A program made the position numbers and the translations under genes. Shown here piece by piece: positions 34,505-43,333 of a DNA stretch of 64,000 nucleotides. The DNA comes from Actimicrobium antarcticum (lineage in GTDB: Bacteria; Pseudomonadota; Gammaproteobacteria; Burkholderiales; Burkholderiaceae_D): NCBI RefSeq assembly GCF_039536745.1, contig NZ_BAAAZE010000008.1, positions 620,001 through 684,000 of the forward strand, read 5' to 3'. The notes below the pieces were generated by a model that saw only the letters and a program-made list of their open reading frames with translations, was not told where the DNA came from and searched no databases. Each line of letters opens with the position of its first letter. The stretch's first letter is position 1.

Positions 34505-35470
34505 ATGATTAACGTTTTTGTGTTGCAAAACGGACGCCTCAACCAGGTCAATATCGCCAATCGGCATGACCTCGAAAAGGTCGCGCCAGTCTGGGTCGAC
34601 CTGACCGACCCAAACGATGACGAGCGTGACTGGGTCAAAAGTATCTACGGTGTCACGCTGCCGGGCGAAGACGAGGTCAAGGATATCGAAGCGTCGGCGC
34701 GGTATTACGAAGCCGAAAATGGCGACCTGCATCTGCGTACCGATTTTTTGCTGGATGACGATGACGGTCCGTCCCAGGTCGTGACGGTCGCCTTCATCCT
34801 GGCGCGCGACATGCTGTTTTCGGTCCATAACGATGACTTGCCGGTGTTCCGGTTGGTACGCATGCGCGCCCGTTCGCGGCCGGGATCGATCGGCGATTAC
34901 AAGGACGTGCTGCTGGACCTGTATGCCACCGATGCCGAGTATTCCGCCGATGCGCTCGAAGGCATCTACAAGAATCTGGAAGACGTCAGCCGCAGCGTGC
35001 TGCAAAAGGAACTGACCGACCAGGAAGCGGCTGCCGCACTCAATGCCATGGCCCAGGAAGAAGACTTGAACGGGCGCATCCGGCGCAACATGATGGATAC
35101 CCGGCGTGCCGTCAGCTTTCTGATGCGCGGGCGCCTGCTCAATGCCGAGCAGTTCGAAGAAGCGCGCCAGATTCTGCGCGACATCGAATCGCTGGATGGC
35201 CACACCGCCTTCCTGTTCGACAAGATCAACTTCCTGATGGATGCAACGGTGGGTTTCATCAACATCAACCAGAACAAGATCATCAAGATCTTTTCGGTTG
35301 CGTCGGTGGCGTTTCTGCCGCCGACATTGATCGCCAGCATTTACGGGATGAATTTCCGGTTGCTGCCGGAGTTGCAATGGGATTTGGGGTACCCGTTTGC
35401 GCTGGCATTGATGGTGTGCAGTGCGATTGCGCCGTTCTGGTATTTCAAGCGGCGCGGCTGGCTGAAATAG
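34505..35470 (+). CDS. corA: CorA-family magnesium/cobalt channel
   Basis: The 321-residue protein has a cytoplasmic alpha/beta N-terminal domain, long stalk helices and two C-terminal membrane helices with the pore signature YGMNF between them and the usual basic tail. It mediates Mg2+ (and Co2+ or Ni2+) uptake. The ATG at 34505 gives the usual MINVFVLQNGRL start; the frame is open 69 bases upstream. Its 3' end faces the 3' end of a divergent NRAMP-like gene, 14 bases away. Confidence 0.93.
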   Translation: MINVFVLQNGRLNQVNIANRHDLEKVAPVWVDLTDPNDDERDWVKSIYGVTLPGEDEVKDIEASARYYEAENGDLHLRTDFLLDDDDGPSQVVTVAFILARDMLFSVHNDDLPVFRLVRMRARSRPGSIGDYKDVLLDLYATDAEYSADALEGIYKNLEDVSRSVLQKELTDQEAAAALNAMAQEEDLNGRIRRNMMDTRRAVSFLMRGRLLNAEQFEEARQILRDIESLDGHTAFLFDKINFLMDATVGFININQNKIIKIFSVASVAFLPPTLIASIYGMNFRLLPELQWDLGYPFALALMVCSAIAPFWYFKRRGWLK

Positions 35471-35484
35471 TCAGGCGCCCGCAA

Positions 35485-36777
35485 TCACATCGTGGCGAAC
35501 ATCGCCACCACCGCCACCAGCATGATGGTCACGCCGATCCAGCCGATCACCACGTGCCGGCGTGACAACGTAAAACTGCCCATCACTTTGGGCTCGCGCG
35601 CCAGCAACATCATCACCGCCATGATCGGAACCGCAATCACGCCATTGATCAGCGCACACCAGAACAGCGCCTTGATCGGGTCGATCGGTGTGAAATTGAG
35701 CAGCATGCCGCCGATGGTTGCCAGCGAAATGATGGCGTAGAACTCGCGTGCTTCGAGCGCTTTGAGCTCCAGTCCGTTGCGCCACTTGAAGCTCTCGGTC
35801 ACCGCATAGGCGGCCGAGCCGGCCAGTACCGGAATGGCCAGCAAGCCGGTCCCGATAATGCCGAGTGCAAACAGCAGGAACGCAAATTCGCCGGCGATCG
35901 GCCGCAGCGCTTCTGCTGCCTGTGCCGAGGTCTGGATGTCGGTCACGCCATGTGCGCCCAGCGTCACCGCCGTTGTCAGGATGATGCAGAACGCGACGAT
36001 ATTCGAGAACGCCATGCCGATGAAGGTGTCGGTCTTGATGCGGTTGAGCTGGACGCTGGCATCGGTGGGCGACTTGCGCAGCGACAGTCCGGTCTTGCTG
36101 GCGCGGATTTCTTCGACTTCCTGCGAGGCCTGCCAGAAGAACAGGTACGGGCTGATGGTAGTGCCGAAGACGGCCACGATTAATGTGACCGAATCATTGT
36201 TCCAGCTCAGCGAAGGCCAGAAGGTGCGCAGTGCCACTTCACCCCACGGCACCTTGATGGCAAACACCGTCGCCACATACGCCAGCAGTCCAACCGTCAG
36301 CCATTTCAGGTAGCTGACGTAACGGCGATACGGCAAAAAAATCTGCAGGGTCAGGCACAGGAAGCCGAATCCCAGCGAATACAGATGTGCCGAGCCATGC
36401 CCCAGCACCAGCCGCAAGCCTTCGCCCATCGCCGCAATGTCGGCCGCGATGTTGATGGTGTTGGCCACCAGCAGCAACAGCACGATGCCGTAGAGCAGCC
36501 ACGGCGGGTAAGCGCGCTTGATGTTGGCGGCCAGTCCGCGTCCCGTCACGCGCCCGATCCGCGCCGATACCAGCTGGATGCCGACCATGAACGGGTACGT
36601 CAGCACCACCGTCCACAGCATGTTGAAACCGAATTGTGCACCGGCCTGGGAGTAGGTCGCGATGCCGGACGGATCATCGTCTGCCGCGCCGGTGATCAGG
36701 CCCGGGCCGAGCGCGTGCAGTCCGGCCCGCAGCGGGCCGATTTTTTTGGGGAGATCGGTGCAGTCAGCGTCGCCCAT
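35485..36777 (-). CDS. Divergent NRAMP-family metal transporter
   Basis: The 430-residue protein has about eleven membrane helices and an NRAMP-like first helix (GPGLITGAADDDPSGIATYS). The canonical metal-site motif DPGN of helix 1 is replaced by DPSG, and the canonical MPH of helix 6 appears as SPYLF (GTTISPYLFFWQ). These changes place it outside the classical Mn2+/Fe2+ transporters and closer to NRAMP-related proteins, some of which carry Mg2+; this is inference. It is convergent with corA, and hemL lies 24 bases upstream on the same strand. Confidence 0.82.
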   Translation of the reverse strand: MGDADCTDLPKKIGPLRAGLHALGPGLITGAADDDPSGIATYSQAGAQFGFNMLWTVVLTYPFMVGIQLVSARIGRVTGRGLAANIKRAYPPWLLYGIVLLLLVANTINIAADIAAMGEGLRLVLGHGSAHLYSLGFGFLCLTLQIFLPYRRYVSYLKWLTVGLLAYVATVFAIKVPWGEVALRTFWPSLSWNNDSVTLIVAVFGTTISPYLFFWQASQEVEEIRASKTGLSLRKSPTDASVQLNRIKTDTFIGMAFSNIVAFCIILTTAVTLGAHGVTDIQTSAQAAEALRPIAGEFAFLLFALGIIGTGLLAIPVLAGSAAYAVTESFKWRNGLELKALEAREFYAIISLATIGGMLLNFTPIDPIKALFWCALINGVIAVPIMAVMMLLAREPKVMGSFTLSRRHVVIGWIGVTIMLVAVVAMFATM

Positions 36778-36801
36778 GTGCGGTGATCCGGATCAGCCTG
36801 A

Positions 36802-38091
36802 TCAGCTCAGTGCCAGCTCTTCGAACGCGCTGCGTGCGGCATCGATGGTGGCATCGATCACGGCATCATCGTGCTGCGCCGAGACGAAGCCGGCCTCGAA
36901 TGCCGCCGGGGCAAAGTACACGCCCCGGTCCAGCATCGCATGGAAGAACGTATTGAAACGGGTTTTGTCACTCGCCATCATTTCGGCGAAATTGACGGGC
37001 ACCTGCGCCGAAAAGTACATGCCGAACATGCCGCCGATGGCGTCGGCGCAGAACGCAATACCGTGCGACTCGGCAGCCGCGGTCAGGCCCTGCACCAGAC
37101 GCAGCGTCTGGGCACTCAGGCCTTCATAGAAGCCCGGCACCTGGATCAGTTTCAGGGTTGCCATGCCGGCAGCCACGGCGACCGGGTTGCCCGACAACGT
37201 GCCAGCCTGGTACACCGCACCGACCGGCGACATTTGCTGCATCAGATCGGCTCGTCCGCCGAATGCGGCTACCGGCAAGCCGCCACCGATGACCTTGCCC
37301 AGCGCAGTCAGGTCGGGGACGATGCCGTAAATCGATTGCGCGCCGCCGAGTGCGACCCGGAAGCCCGACATGACTTCATCGAAAATCAGGATCGCGCCGT
37401 ATTGCGTGCACAGGCGACGCATGGTCGACAGGAATTCCGGCGTGGCCTTGATCAGGTTCATGTTGCCGGCCACCGGCTCGACGATGACGCAGGCGATTTC
37501 GTCGCCCATATCGCGGAACGCGTCTTCCAGTTGCTCTGGATTGTTGTAGTCGAGCACCAGCGTGTGCTTGACGAAATCCTGCGGCACGCCGGCCGAGGTC
37601 GGATTGCCGAAGGTCAGCAAACCACTGCCGGCTTTCACCAGCAGCGAGTCGGCATGGCCGTGATAACAGCCTTCGAACTTGATGATCTTGTCGCGTCCGG
37701 TCGCGCCGCGCGCCAGCCGCAGTGCGCTCATGGTCGCTTCGGTGCCGCTCGATACCAGCCGGACTTGTTCGATCGATGGCACCAGCCGGCAAATTTCTTC
37801 TGCCATCAGGACTTCGCCTTCGGTCGGCGCACCAAAGCTCAGGCCATTGGCCGCAGCATCCTGAACCGCCTGCACCACTACCGGGTGGGCATGGCCGACA
37901 ATCGCCGGACCCCATGAACCGATGTAATCGGTATAGCGCTTGTCGTCGGCATCCCAGAAGTACGGGCCATGGGCACGCGTCACGAAGCGCGGTGTGCCGC
38001 CGACCGAACGGAAGGCACGTACCGGTGAATTCACGCCGCCGGGTGTAGTCAGTTGCGCACGCGCAAACAGAATGTCGTTATTGGATGTCAT
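36802..38091 (-). CDS. hemL: Glutamate-1-semialdehyde 2,1-aminomutase
   Basis: HemL makes 5-aminolevulinate in the C5 pathway of tetrapyrrole synthesis. The 429-residue PLP enzyme has the GGVNSPVRAF start, the SSGTEATMSALRLARG phosphate-binding loop, IFDEVMSGFR with the PLP-contacting Asp, and the Schiff-base Lys266 in ALGKVIGGGLP. Length and motifs are normal. It is followed on the same strand by the NRAMP-like gene and preceded, 24 bases away, by the thiD-like gene. Confidence 0.95.
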   Translation of the reverse strand: MTSNNDILFARAQLTTPGGVNSPVRAFRSVGGTPRFVTRAHGPYFWDADDKRYTDYIGSWGPAIVGHAHPVVVQAVQDAAANGLSFGAPTEGEVLMAEEICRLVPSIEQVRLVSSGTEATMSALRLARGATGRDKIIKFEGCYHGHADSLLVKAGSGLLTFGNPTSAGVPQDFVKHTLVLDYNNPEQLEDAFRDMGDEIACVIVEPVAGNMNLIKATPEFLSTMRRLCTQYGAILIFDEVMSGFRVALGGAQSIYGIVPDLTALGKVIGGGLPVAAFGGRADLMQQMSPVGAVYQAGTLSGNPVAVAAGMATLKLIQVPGFYEGLSAQTLRLVQGLTAAAESHGIAFCADAIGGMFGMYFSAQVPVNFAEMMASDKTRFNTFFHAMLDRGVYFAPAAFEAGFVSAQHDDAVIDATIDAARSAFEELALS

Positions 38092-38115
38092 GGTTGTCTT
38101 GGAAATCAGAAAAAA

Positions 38116-38940
38116 TCAGTGTTGGAGGCCCGCTTCACGCGCCCAGAAAAAACGATCCGGTACCAGTTTGCCCATGCCCAGTCGTTGCGCACCGAGCAAG
38201 GCGGCATTGGTAAATTCCTGTGCCTCGAAGACGGCTTCGGGCACCTCCAGGCCGTTGGCCATCAGTGCCGCGATGGCGGCCGACATGGTGGAGCCGGCGC
38301 CGGTAAATGTGCCCGGCAGGCGTGGCCAGTTGTCCTGCCGGACCACGCCGGCTTCGCTGAAGAGCGTATTGGCGATCTCGTGCACCGGGCAGGGTGTGCC
38401 GGTCACCAGCAAAAATTCGCAGCCCAGTTCGATCACCCGCATCGCATCGATGGCCAGCGTGTCGTCGGTCGATGGCTCGCGCCAGGTTTCGGCCATGCGC
38501 GCCAGTTCGACCGCCGACAGCAGCATCAGCGTCGATTGCGGCACTAGCAGTTCGCGGATCGCCATCAACAGGTCGTCACCATCCTGGACATCGTCCGGAA
38601 TCGCGGTGATGAACGGATCTAGTACCAGCGGGATGTCGGGATAGTCGGACACGATCTCGGCAATTACCGAGACATTTTCGATACTGCCGACGGTGCCGAC
38701 CTTGAACGACGCTACGGCCATGTCTTCCAGCACCACGCGGGCCTGGTCGGAGACCCAGTCGGCCTCGGTGATGTCGAGATCTTCAATTTTGGTGGTATCG
38801 CTGATCATCACGGCAGTGACAACCGACAGGCCATGGCAGCCCATGCCGGCAAAGCAGGCGAGGTCAGCCTGGATGCCAATGGCGCCGATGGGATCGGTCG
38901 CGCCGAAGGTCAATACGAGTGGAGAAGTTTGGTTTTGCAC
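38116..38940 (-). CDS. thiD: ThiD-like hydroxymethylpyrimidine (phosphate) kinase
   Basis: The 274-residue ribokinase-fold protein resembles ThiD of thiamine synthesis: TFGATDPIGAIGIQADL at the N-terminus, SFKVGTVGSIENV, and LVLDPFITA. The anion-hole motif, normally GTGCT with a catalytic Cys in ThiD, reads GAGST here, so the Cys is Ser; the N-terminal GSDSGGGAGIQAD motif is also altered. It may be a divergent branch with changed activity. The start is GTG at 38940, chosen from the family N-terminus; the open frame upstream runs through the divergent rubredoxin gene and is a shadow. Confidence 0.75.
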   Translation of the reverse strand: MQNQTSPLVLTFGATDPIGAIGIQADLACFAGMGCHGLSVVTAVMISDTTKIEDLDITEADWVSDQARVVLEDMAVASFKVGTVGSIENVSVIAEIVSDYPDIPLVLDPFITAIPDDVQDGDDLLMAIRELLVPQSTLMLLSAVELARMAETWREPSTDDTLAIDAMRVIELGCEFLLVTGTPCPVHEIANTLFSEAGVVRQDNWPRLPGTFTGAGSTMSAAIAALMANGLEVPEAVFEAQEFTNAALLGAQRLGMGKLVPDRFFWAREAGLQH

Positions 38941-38997
38941 GGCGGGTAGATTAAGATAAGCGACTTTGCATTTTACTTGATTGAAGGGCAGCCAACT

Positions 38998-39204
38998 GTG
39001 AGTAACAACGGAACATCGGACGTGACAGCCAAGCAGGATTACCAGACATGGATGTGCTTGATTTGTGGCTGGGTTTATGACGAAGAAGCCGGCTTGCCGG
39101 ATGAAAATATCGCGCCGGGTACGCGATGGGCAGATGTCCCGATGAACTGGACCTGTCCTGAATGCGGCGCAAGGAAAGAAGATTTCGAAATGGTTGTGAT
39201 GTAA
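38998..39204 (+). CDS. Rubredoxin
   Basis: This small electron carrier (68 residues from GTG at 38998) has one iron bound by four cysteines in MCLICGW and WTCPECGARKEDFE, with the conserved WVYDEEAG and PGTRW core. An in-frame TTG at 38977 is possible but less likely. It is divergent from the thiD-like gene and precedes the pil-chp cluster, as in other Burkholderiales. Its redox partner is not encoded nearby. Confidence 0.92.
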   Translation: MSNNGTSDVTAKQDYQTWMCLICGWVYDEEAGLPDENIAPGTRWADVPMNWTCPECGARKEDFEMVVM

Positions 39205-39320
39205 AGCAAATCCGGAGGCAATCCGGAAGTCAAGCCGACCCGGCGCAGAAGCGACCATGTAACGTGCTGGCTTCGCCGCCAACCCCGCTGGCGACTTGTT
39301 AAATGTTGTTATTAGGCATC

Positions 39321-39350
39321 TTGCTATTTGAAGTCGTTGCGCCGTATATT
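39321..39350 (+). promoter_or_regulatory. Putative sigma-70 promoter of the pil-chp cluster
   Basis: TTGCTA (39321-39326, 4/6 match) and TATATT (39345-39350, 5/6 match) are spaced by 18 bases. Transcription would start about 20 bases before pilG. It lies in the 171-base gap between rubredoxin and pilG. Confidence 0.45.
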
Positions 39351-39375
39351 GGGTCAAATCATTTGAGATTGCACC

Positions 39376-39786
39376 ATGACAATGCCCATCGAAGTGCCGG
39401 TCGCCGCCGCTCTGAAAATCATGGTGATCGATGACAGCAGCACGATCAGACGCTCCGCAGAAATTTTCCTGGGACAGGCCGGTTATCAGGTCGTGCTTGC
39501 CGACGATGGCTTCGATGCTCTGGCGAAAATGAATGACATGCATCCGGCGTTGATTTTCTGCGACATATTGATGCCTCGACTCGATGGATACCAAACTTGT
39601 GCACTCATCAAGAAGAGTGTGAAATTCCACGCGACGCCAGTCATTATGCTGTCGTCCAAAGACGGACTGTTCGACCGGGCGCGCGGCGCCATTGTTGGGT
39701 CGAACGCCTACCTCACCAAACCCTTTACCAAAGACAGTCTGTTGAAGATCGTGCGCGAATTCACTGCGCCGGCCCAACTTACCTAG
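39376..39786 (+). CDS. pilG: Twitching motility response regulator PilG
   Basis: Single-domain CheY-like receiver of 136 residues with phospho-acceptor Asp63 (FCDILMPRLDG), acidic pocket Asp19-Asp20, Ser/Thr switch near MLSSKD and Lys in LTKPF. In the Pil-Chp system it receives phosphate from the ChpA kinase and promotes pilus extension. It is the first gene of pilG-pilH-pilI-pilJ-chpA. A second in-frame ATG lies six bases downstream. Confidence 0.93.
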   Translation: MTMPIEVPVAAALKIMVIDDSSTIRRSAEIFLGQAGYQVVLADDGFDALAKMNDMHPALIFCDILMPRLDGYQTCALIKKSVKFHATPVIMLSSKDGLFDRARGAIVGSNAYLTKPFTKDSLLKIVREFTAPAQLT

Positions 39787-39802
39787 TTATCCAAGGCGCC
39801 AG

Positions 39803-40168
39803 ATGGCTATCCAAAAAATACTGATCGTCGATGACTCGCCCACAGAGCGTTACTTTCTGACCGACGTCCTGATCAAAAAAGGCTTTTCGGTATCGACCGC
39901 CGAAAGCGGCGAAGAAGCACTGCTTAAAATCAAGACCGATAAACCCCATTTAATCCTGATGGACATAGTGATGCCAGGCCAGAACGGCTTTCAGGTGACG
40001 CGCGCGATCTCGCGCGATCCTGCCACCCAGGATGTCCCTATCATCATCTGCACCAGCAAGGGCCAGGAAACCGATCGCATCTGGGGCTTGCGGCAAGGCG
40101 CGCGCGATTACATCGTCAAGCCGGTGGATCCTCAGGAGTTGCTGGCGAAGATCGCCGCACTCGGCTAG
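39803..40168 (+). CDS. pilH: Twitching motility response regulator PilH
   Basis: Single-domain receiver of 121 residues with phospho-acceptor Asp54 (LMDIVMPGQNG), acidic pair Asp10-Asp11 and YIVKPV Lys. In Pseudomonas PilH opposes PilG, acting in retraction control or as a phosphate sink. It starts 16 bases after pilG. Confidence 0.93.
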   Translation: MAIQKILIVDDSPTERYFLTDVLIKKGFSVSTAESGEEALLKIKTDKPHLILMDIVMPGQNGFQVTRAISRDPATQDVPIIICTSKGQETDRIWGLRQGARDYIVKPVDPQELLAKIAALG

Positions 40169-40180
40169 CCGAGGCAGAGC

Positions 40181-40813
40181 ATGAATCCATCCGAGTCCGA
40201 GTCCGAGTCCGAGTCCGAATCCCAATCCGAGCGCGAGAACGAGCGCGGCACCGTGCCCGAGCGCGTCTATCGCAAACCGGACCCGGCAGCGCGCCGGCAG
40301 CGCATGCGCGACTTCCAGTCGCAACTAGCCGCACGCATGACTGATGCGATGACCGGTGCCCGGGTACAGGCCAGCCAGCTCGGCATCAAAATTGGTGCAG
40401 ACCACTGGCTGTTGAATCTGCAGGAGGCAGGCGAAATCGTGTCGGTCGGGGCGATTACCGAAGTGCCGCTGACGCAGCCCTGGTTTCTTGGTATTACCAG
40501 TCTTCGCGGAAAACTGATCAGCGTGGTCGACCTGGGACAGTTCCTCGGACAAGCACCGATTCCATCGACCAGGGACGCACGGATCATTGCGTTCGGACCT
40601 GCGCTGGCTTTCAATGGCGCGTTGAGGGTGGCGCGGGTCATGGGCTTGCGCAATGTCGCCGATATGCGCTTGCACGAAGCGCCTGCTGACGCACATGCCA
40701 GTGTTCCGGCATGGCTGAGGCAACGCTATGTCGATCCCGATGGCGTGATCTGGCATCAGCTGGATCTCGCCACACTGATCCAGGATGTGCAATTTCTGCA
40801 CGTTGGTGCATGA
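40181..40813 (+). CDS. pilI: CheW-like adaptor PilI with Ser-Glu repeat N-terminus
   Basis: The 210-residue CheW-domain adaptor links the receptor PilJ to the kinase ChpA. The CheW fold (about 60-205) includes WFLGITSLRGKLISVVDLGQ. The N-terminus is unusual: residues 4-17 alternate Ser with Glu or Gln, encoded by a hexanucleotide repeat. It starts 12 bases after pilH and is followed by an 81-base gap before pilJ. Confidence 0.9.
   Translation: MNPSESESESESESQSERENERGTVPERVYRKPDPAARRQRMRDFQSQLAARMTDAMTGARVQASQLGIKIGADHWLLNLQEAGEIVSVGAITEVPLTQPWFLGITSLRGKLISVVDLGQFLGQAPIPSTRDARIIAFGPALAFNGALRVARVMGLRNVADMRLHEAPADAHASVPAWLRQRYVDPDGVIWHQLDLATLIQDVQFLHVGA
40190..40231 (+). repeat. Hexanucleotide (TCCGAG) tandem repeat inside pilI
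   Basis: Seven consecutive six-base units encode Ser-Glu (one Ser-Gln). The first four are perfect TCCGAG copies and the later ones differ by single bases. Slippage by whole units would change the tail length without shifting the frame. Confidence 0.9.
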
Positions 40814-40894
40814 CATTCTCGACGACCGCATCCAGTCGCCCCACCGGTATTTCAATCGCAACAGCAACAGCAACCGTATTCAGGAGATGTTGAA

Positions 40895-43171
40895 ATGGCG
40901 TTCAAGCTTCCGTTGATTTTCAGAGGCAGCACCGCTTCACAAGCCAGTGCCGGGCTGACCGGCGCGCAGACGTCTGCCAGCGCGACCGAAGAGGGTGGGT
41001 CGGTGACCCGGCAAATGGCGTATCGCGAATCAAGCCAGAACGCCACCTTCATCGGCGATGTGCTGGAAAACAGCGGTGACCTGGTCCTGCCGCTGATCGG
41101 AAAATTGCCGCTACAGGAACAGATACGCGTGCTGTTTGTGTTGATGGCGGCCTCGCTCGTGGCGGTTGGTATCTTCGTGTATGTGAGCTCCAGCAACGCG
41201 ACGCTGAGCTCGATCCAGACACAGATTGCCGGTGACGCGCTGATGCATTCCCAGCGTATCGGTAAAGCCGCGCCGAATGCGATTCAGGGCAACCTGCGAG
41301 CGTTCCGGCAACTGGACGAGTCCCGCACCGAATTCAATCGCGACCTCGGTTTGCTGCTGCGCGGCGGCACCTTCCAAGGCTATGTGATCGGCAAGCCCGA
41401 TGCGCAGATGGCGACGATCCTGAACCAGACCCAGCAAGTCTGGAACAACTCCGACAAGGCCGCGGCGACGATCCTGAAGCTGGAAAAAGAGCTCGCCAGT
41501 TTCGGTGCCACCCTGCAAAAGCTCAACACGCTGTCGCCCGGTTTGCTCGAACTGACCGAGCAGATTTCAACGCTGAAGGTGCAGGGCGGTGCGAGCCCAC
41601 GCGAGATTTCTGCCGCCGGCCAGCTGGTCATGCTGACCCAGCGTCTGGGCCGCAGCGCCAACGAGTTCCTGACGTCCGAAGGCGTCAATCCCGAAACTGC
41701 CTTTTTGCTGGGCAAGGACACCAACACCTTTCGTGACATTACCGACGGTTTCCTGAATGGCAGCGACGTACTTCGCCTTGGTGCCAGCCGGGACAAGGAT
41801 GTGCGCGACAAACTGATCGAATTGCAAGGCGTGTTTGCCAACTACCAGGCGTCGGTGTCGTCCATTCTCGGCAATCTGCAAAACTTCATCGCGGCCAAGC
41901 AATCCGAACAGCTGATCTTCGGCGAAAACGAAACCCTCAAGCAGCGCTTGTCGACGCTGCAAAGCGCCTATCGCAGCAATCAGCAGTCGGTGGCGTGGCC
42001 CTTGTATGCCATCGTGCTTTCCGGGTTGATGGCCCTGATGGCGGCGGTCGGGATCGCGCTGGTGCTGCTGCAGGATGGCCGCAATCGGCGCCGGGAATCG
42101 GATGAGCGGCGCCAGGAGGCCGAGCTGCAGCGCTTCGACGCGCAGCGCCAGCAGGAGGAAGCCAAAAGCGCCAATGACCAGAACCAGGCCGCCATTTTGC
42201 GGCTGATGAATGAATTGCAGGAAGTCGCAGATGGCGACCTGACCGTGCAGGCGACCGTCTCGGAAGATATTACCGGCGCCATCGCCGACTCGGTCAATTA
42301 CACGGTGGAAGAGCTGCGCGGCCTGGTCGGACGGGTCACCAATACTGCCGTGCAGGTGACGGCGGCGTCGAACCAGGCGCAGGAAATTTCAACCGAGCTG
42401 CTCAATGCGTCGCACAAACAGTCGCGCGAGATCCAGGAAACCGGCCAGGCGGTGCTCGACATGGCGCTACAGATTACCGATGTGTCCCGCTCGGCCAATG
42501 AATCCGCTGACGTGGCGCGCCAGTCGGTGAGTGCTGCCGACGAAGGTACGAAAGCAGTGGAAAATGCGATCAAGGGCATGCATGAAATCCGTGAACAGAT
42601 TCAGGAGACCTCGAAGCGCATCAAGCGTCTTGGCGAGTCCTCCCAGGAAATTGGCGAGATCACCGAACTGATTTCGGACATTACCGAACAGACCAACGTG
42701 CTGGCGCTGAACGCCGCCATTCAGGCCGCGTCGGCTGGCGAAGCCGGGCGCGGGTTTTCGGTGGTGGCCGAAGAGGTGCAGCGACTGGCCGAGCGTTCCG
42801 GCGAGGCCGCCAAGCAGATCGGCGCGCTGGTGCGCACCATTCAAACCGATACCCACGACGCCGTCGCCGCGATGGAAAAATCAACCCAGGGTGTGGTTGA
42901 AGGTGCGCGCTTGTCCGACGCCGCCGGTGCCGCCTTGTCCGATATCCGGCGCGTCTCGAATCGACTGGCGGAGCTGATTCAGGGAATTTCCGTCTCGACC
43001 GAACAGCAGGCGACCTCTGCCAATGGCGTGGCACTCAACATCCAGAACATCCTGACGGTGACCGAGCAGACGCAGGAAGGCACGCAGCAAACCGCCTCGT
43101 CGATTCGCGAACTGGCGCGTCTGGCGGAAGAACTGAAAAACTCGGTGTCGCGTTTCCGGGTGACTGCCTGA
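40895..43171 (+). CDS. pilJ: Pil-Chp methyl-accepting chemoreceptor PilJ
   Basis: The 758-residue receptor has a short cytoplasmic N-terminus, a membrane helix (about 74-95), a periplasmic sensor with a PilJ-type helical domain (about 96-362), a second helix (about 367-390), HAMP, and a long signalling coiled coil with the hairpin tip ITEQTNVLALNAAIQAASAG. It senses surface contact or pilus retraction and feeds ChpA through PilI. An AGGAG ribosome-binding site precedes the ATG. Confidence 0.94.
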   Translation: MAFKLPLIFRGSTASQASAGLTGAQTSASATEEGGSVTRQMAYRESSQNATFIGDVLENSGDLVLPLIGKLPLQEQIRVLFVLMAASLVAVGIFVYVSSSNATLSSIQTQIAGDALMHSQRIGKAAPNAIQGNLRAFRQLDESRTEFNRDLGLLLRGGTFQGYVIGKPDAQMATILNQTQQVWNNSDKAAATILKLEKELASFGATLQKLNTLSPGLLELTEQISTLKVQGGASPREISAAGQLVMLTQRLGRSANEFLTSEGVNPETAFLLGKDTNTFRDITDGFLNGSDVLRLGASRDKDVRDKLIELQGVFANYQASVSSILGNLQNFIAAKQSEQLIFGENETLKQRLSTLQSAYRSNQQSVAWPLYAIVLSGLMALMAAVGIALVLLQDGRNRRRESDERRQEAELQRFDAQRQQEEAKSANDQNQAAILRLMNELQEVADGDLTVQATVSEDITGAIADSVNYTVEELRGLVGRVTNTAVQVTAASNQAQEISTELLNASHKQSREIQETGQAVLDMALQITDVSRSANESADVARQSVSAADEGTKAVENAIKGMHEIREQIQETSKRIKRLGESSQEIGEITELISDITEQTNVLALNAAIQAASAGEAGRGFSVVAEEVQRLAERSGEAAKQIGALVRTIQTDTHDAVAAMEKSTQGVVEGARLSDAAGAALSDIRRVSNRLAELIQGISVSTEQQATSANGVALNIQNILTVTEQTQEGTQQTASSIRELARLAEELKNSVSRFRVTA

Positions 43172-43333
43172 TGCAGCTGTTCCCGGAATACGTTCTGCCG
43201 GTACGCCTGCGCGCAAGGCGTGATTGGCGTGGTAACGTCGTGTCCTTCGGATAGTAGCAGGGTGCACTATTGACGATACATAACGTGTCGCCGGCAAACG
43301 GCGCCGTGTTTTCAGAAGTCCCGTGAGGAAGTC

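Noticed and set aside
38941..39777. Long N-terminal extension of the thiD frame through rubredoxin and pilG
   Set aside because: It runs antisense to two well-supported genes; homologous ThiD proteins begin near the GTG at 38940.
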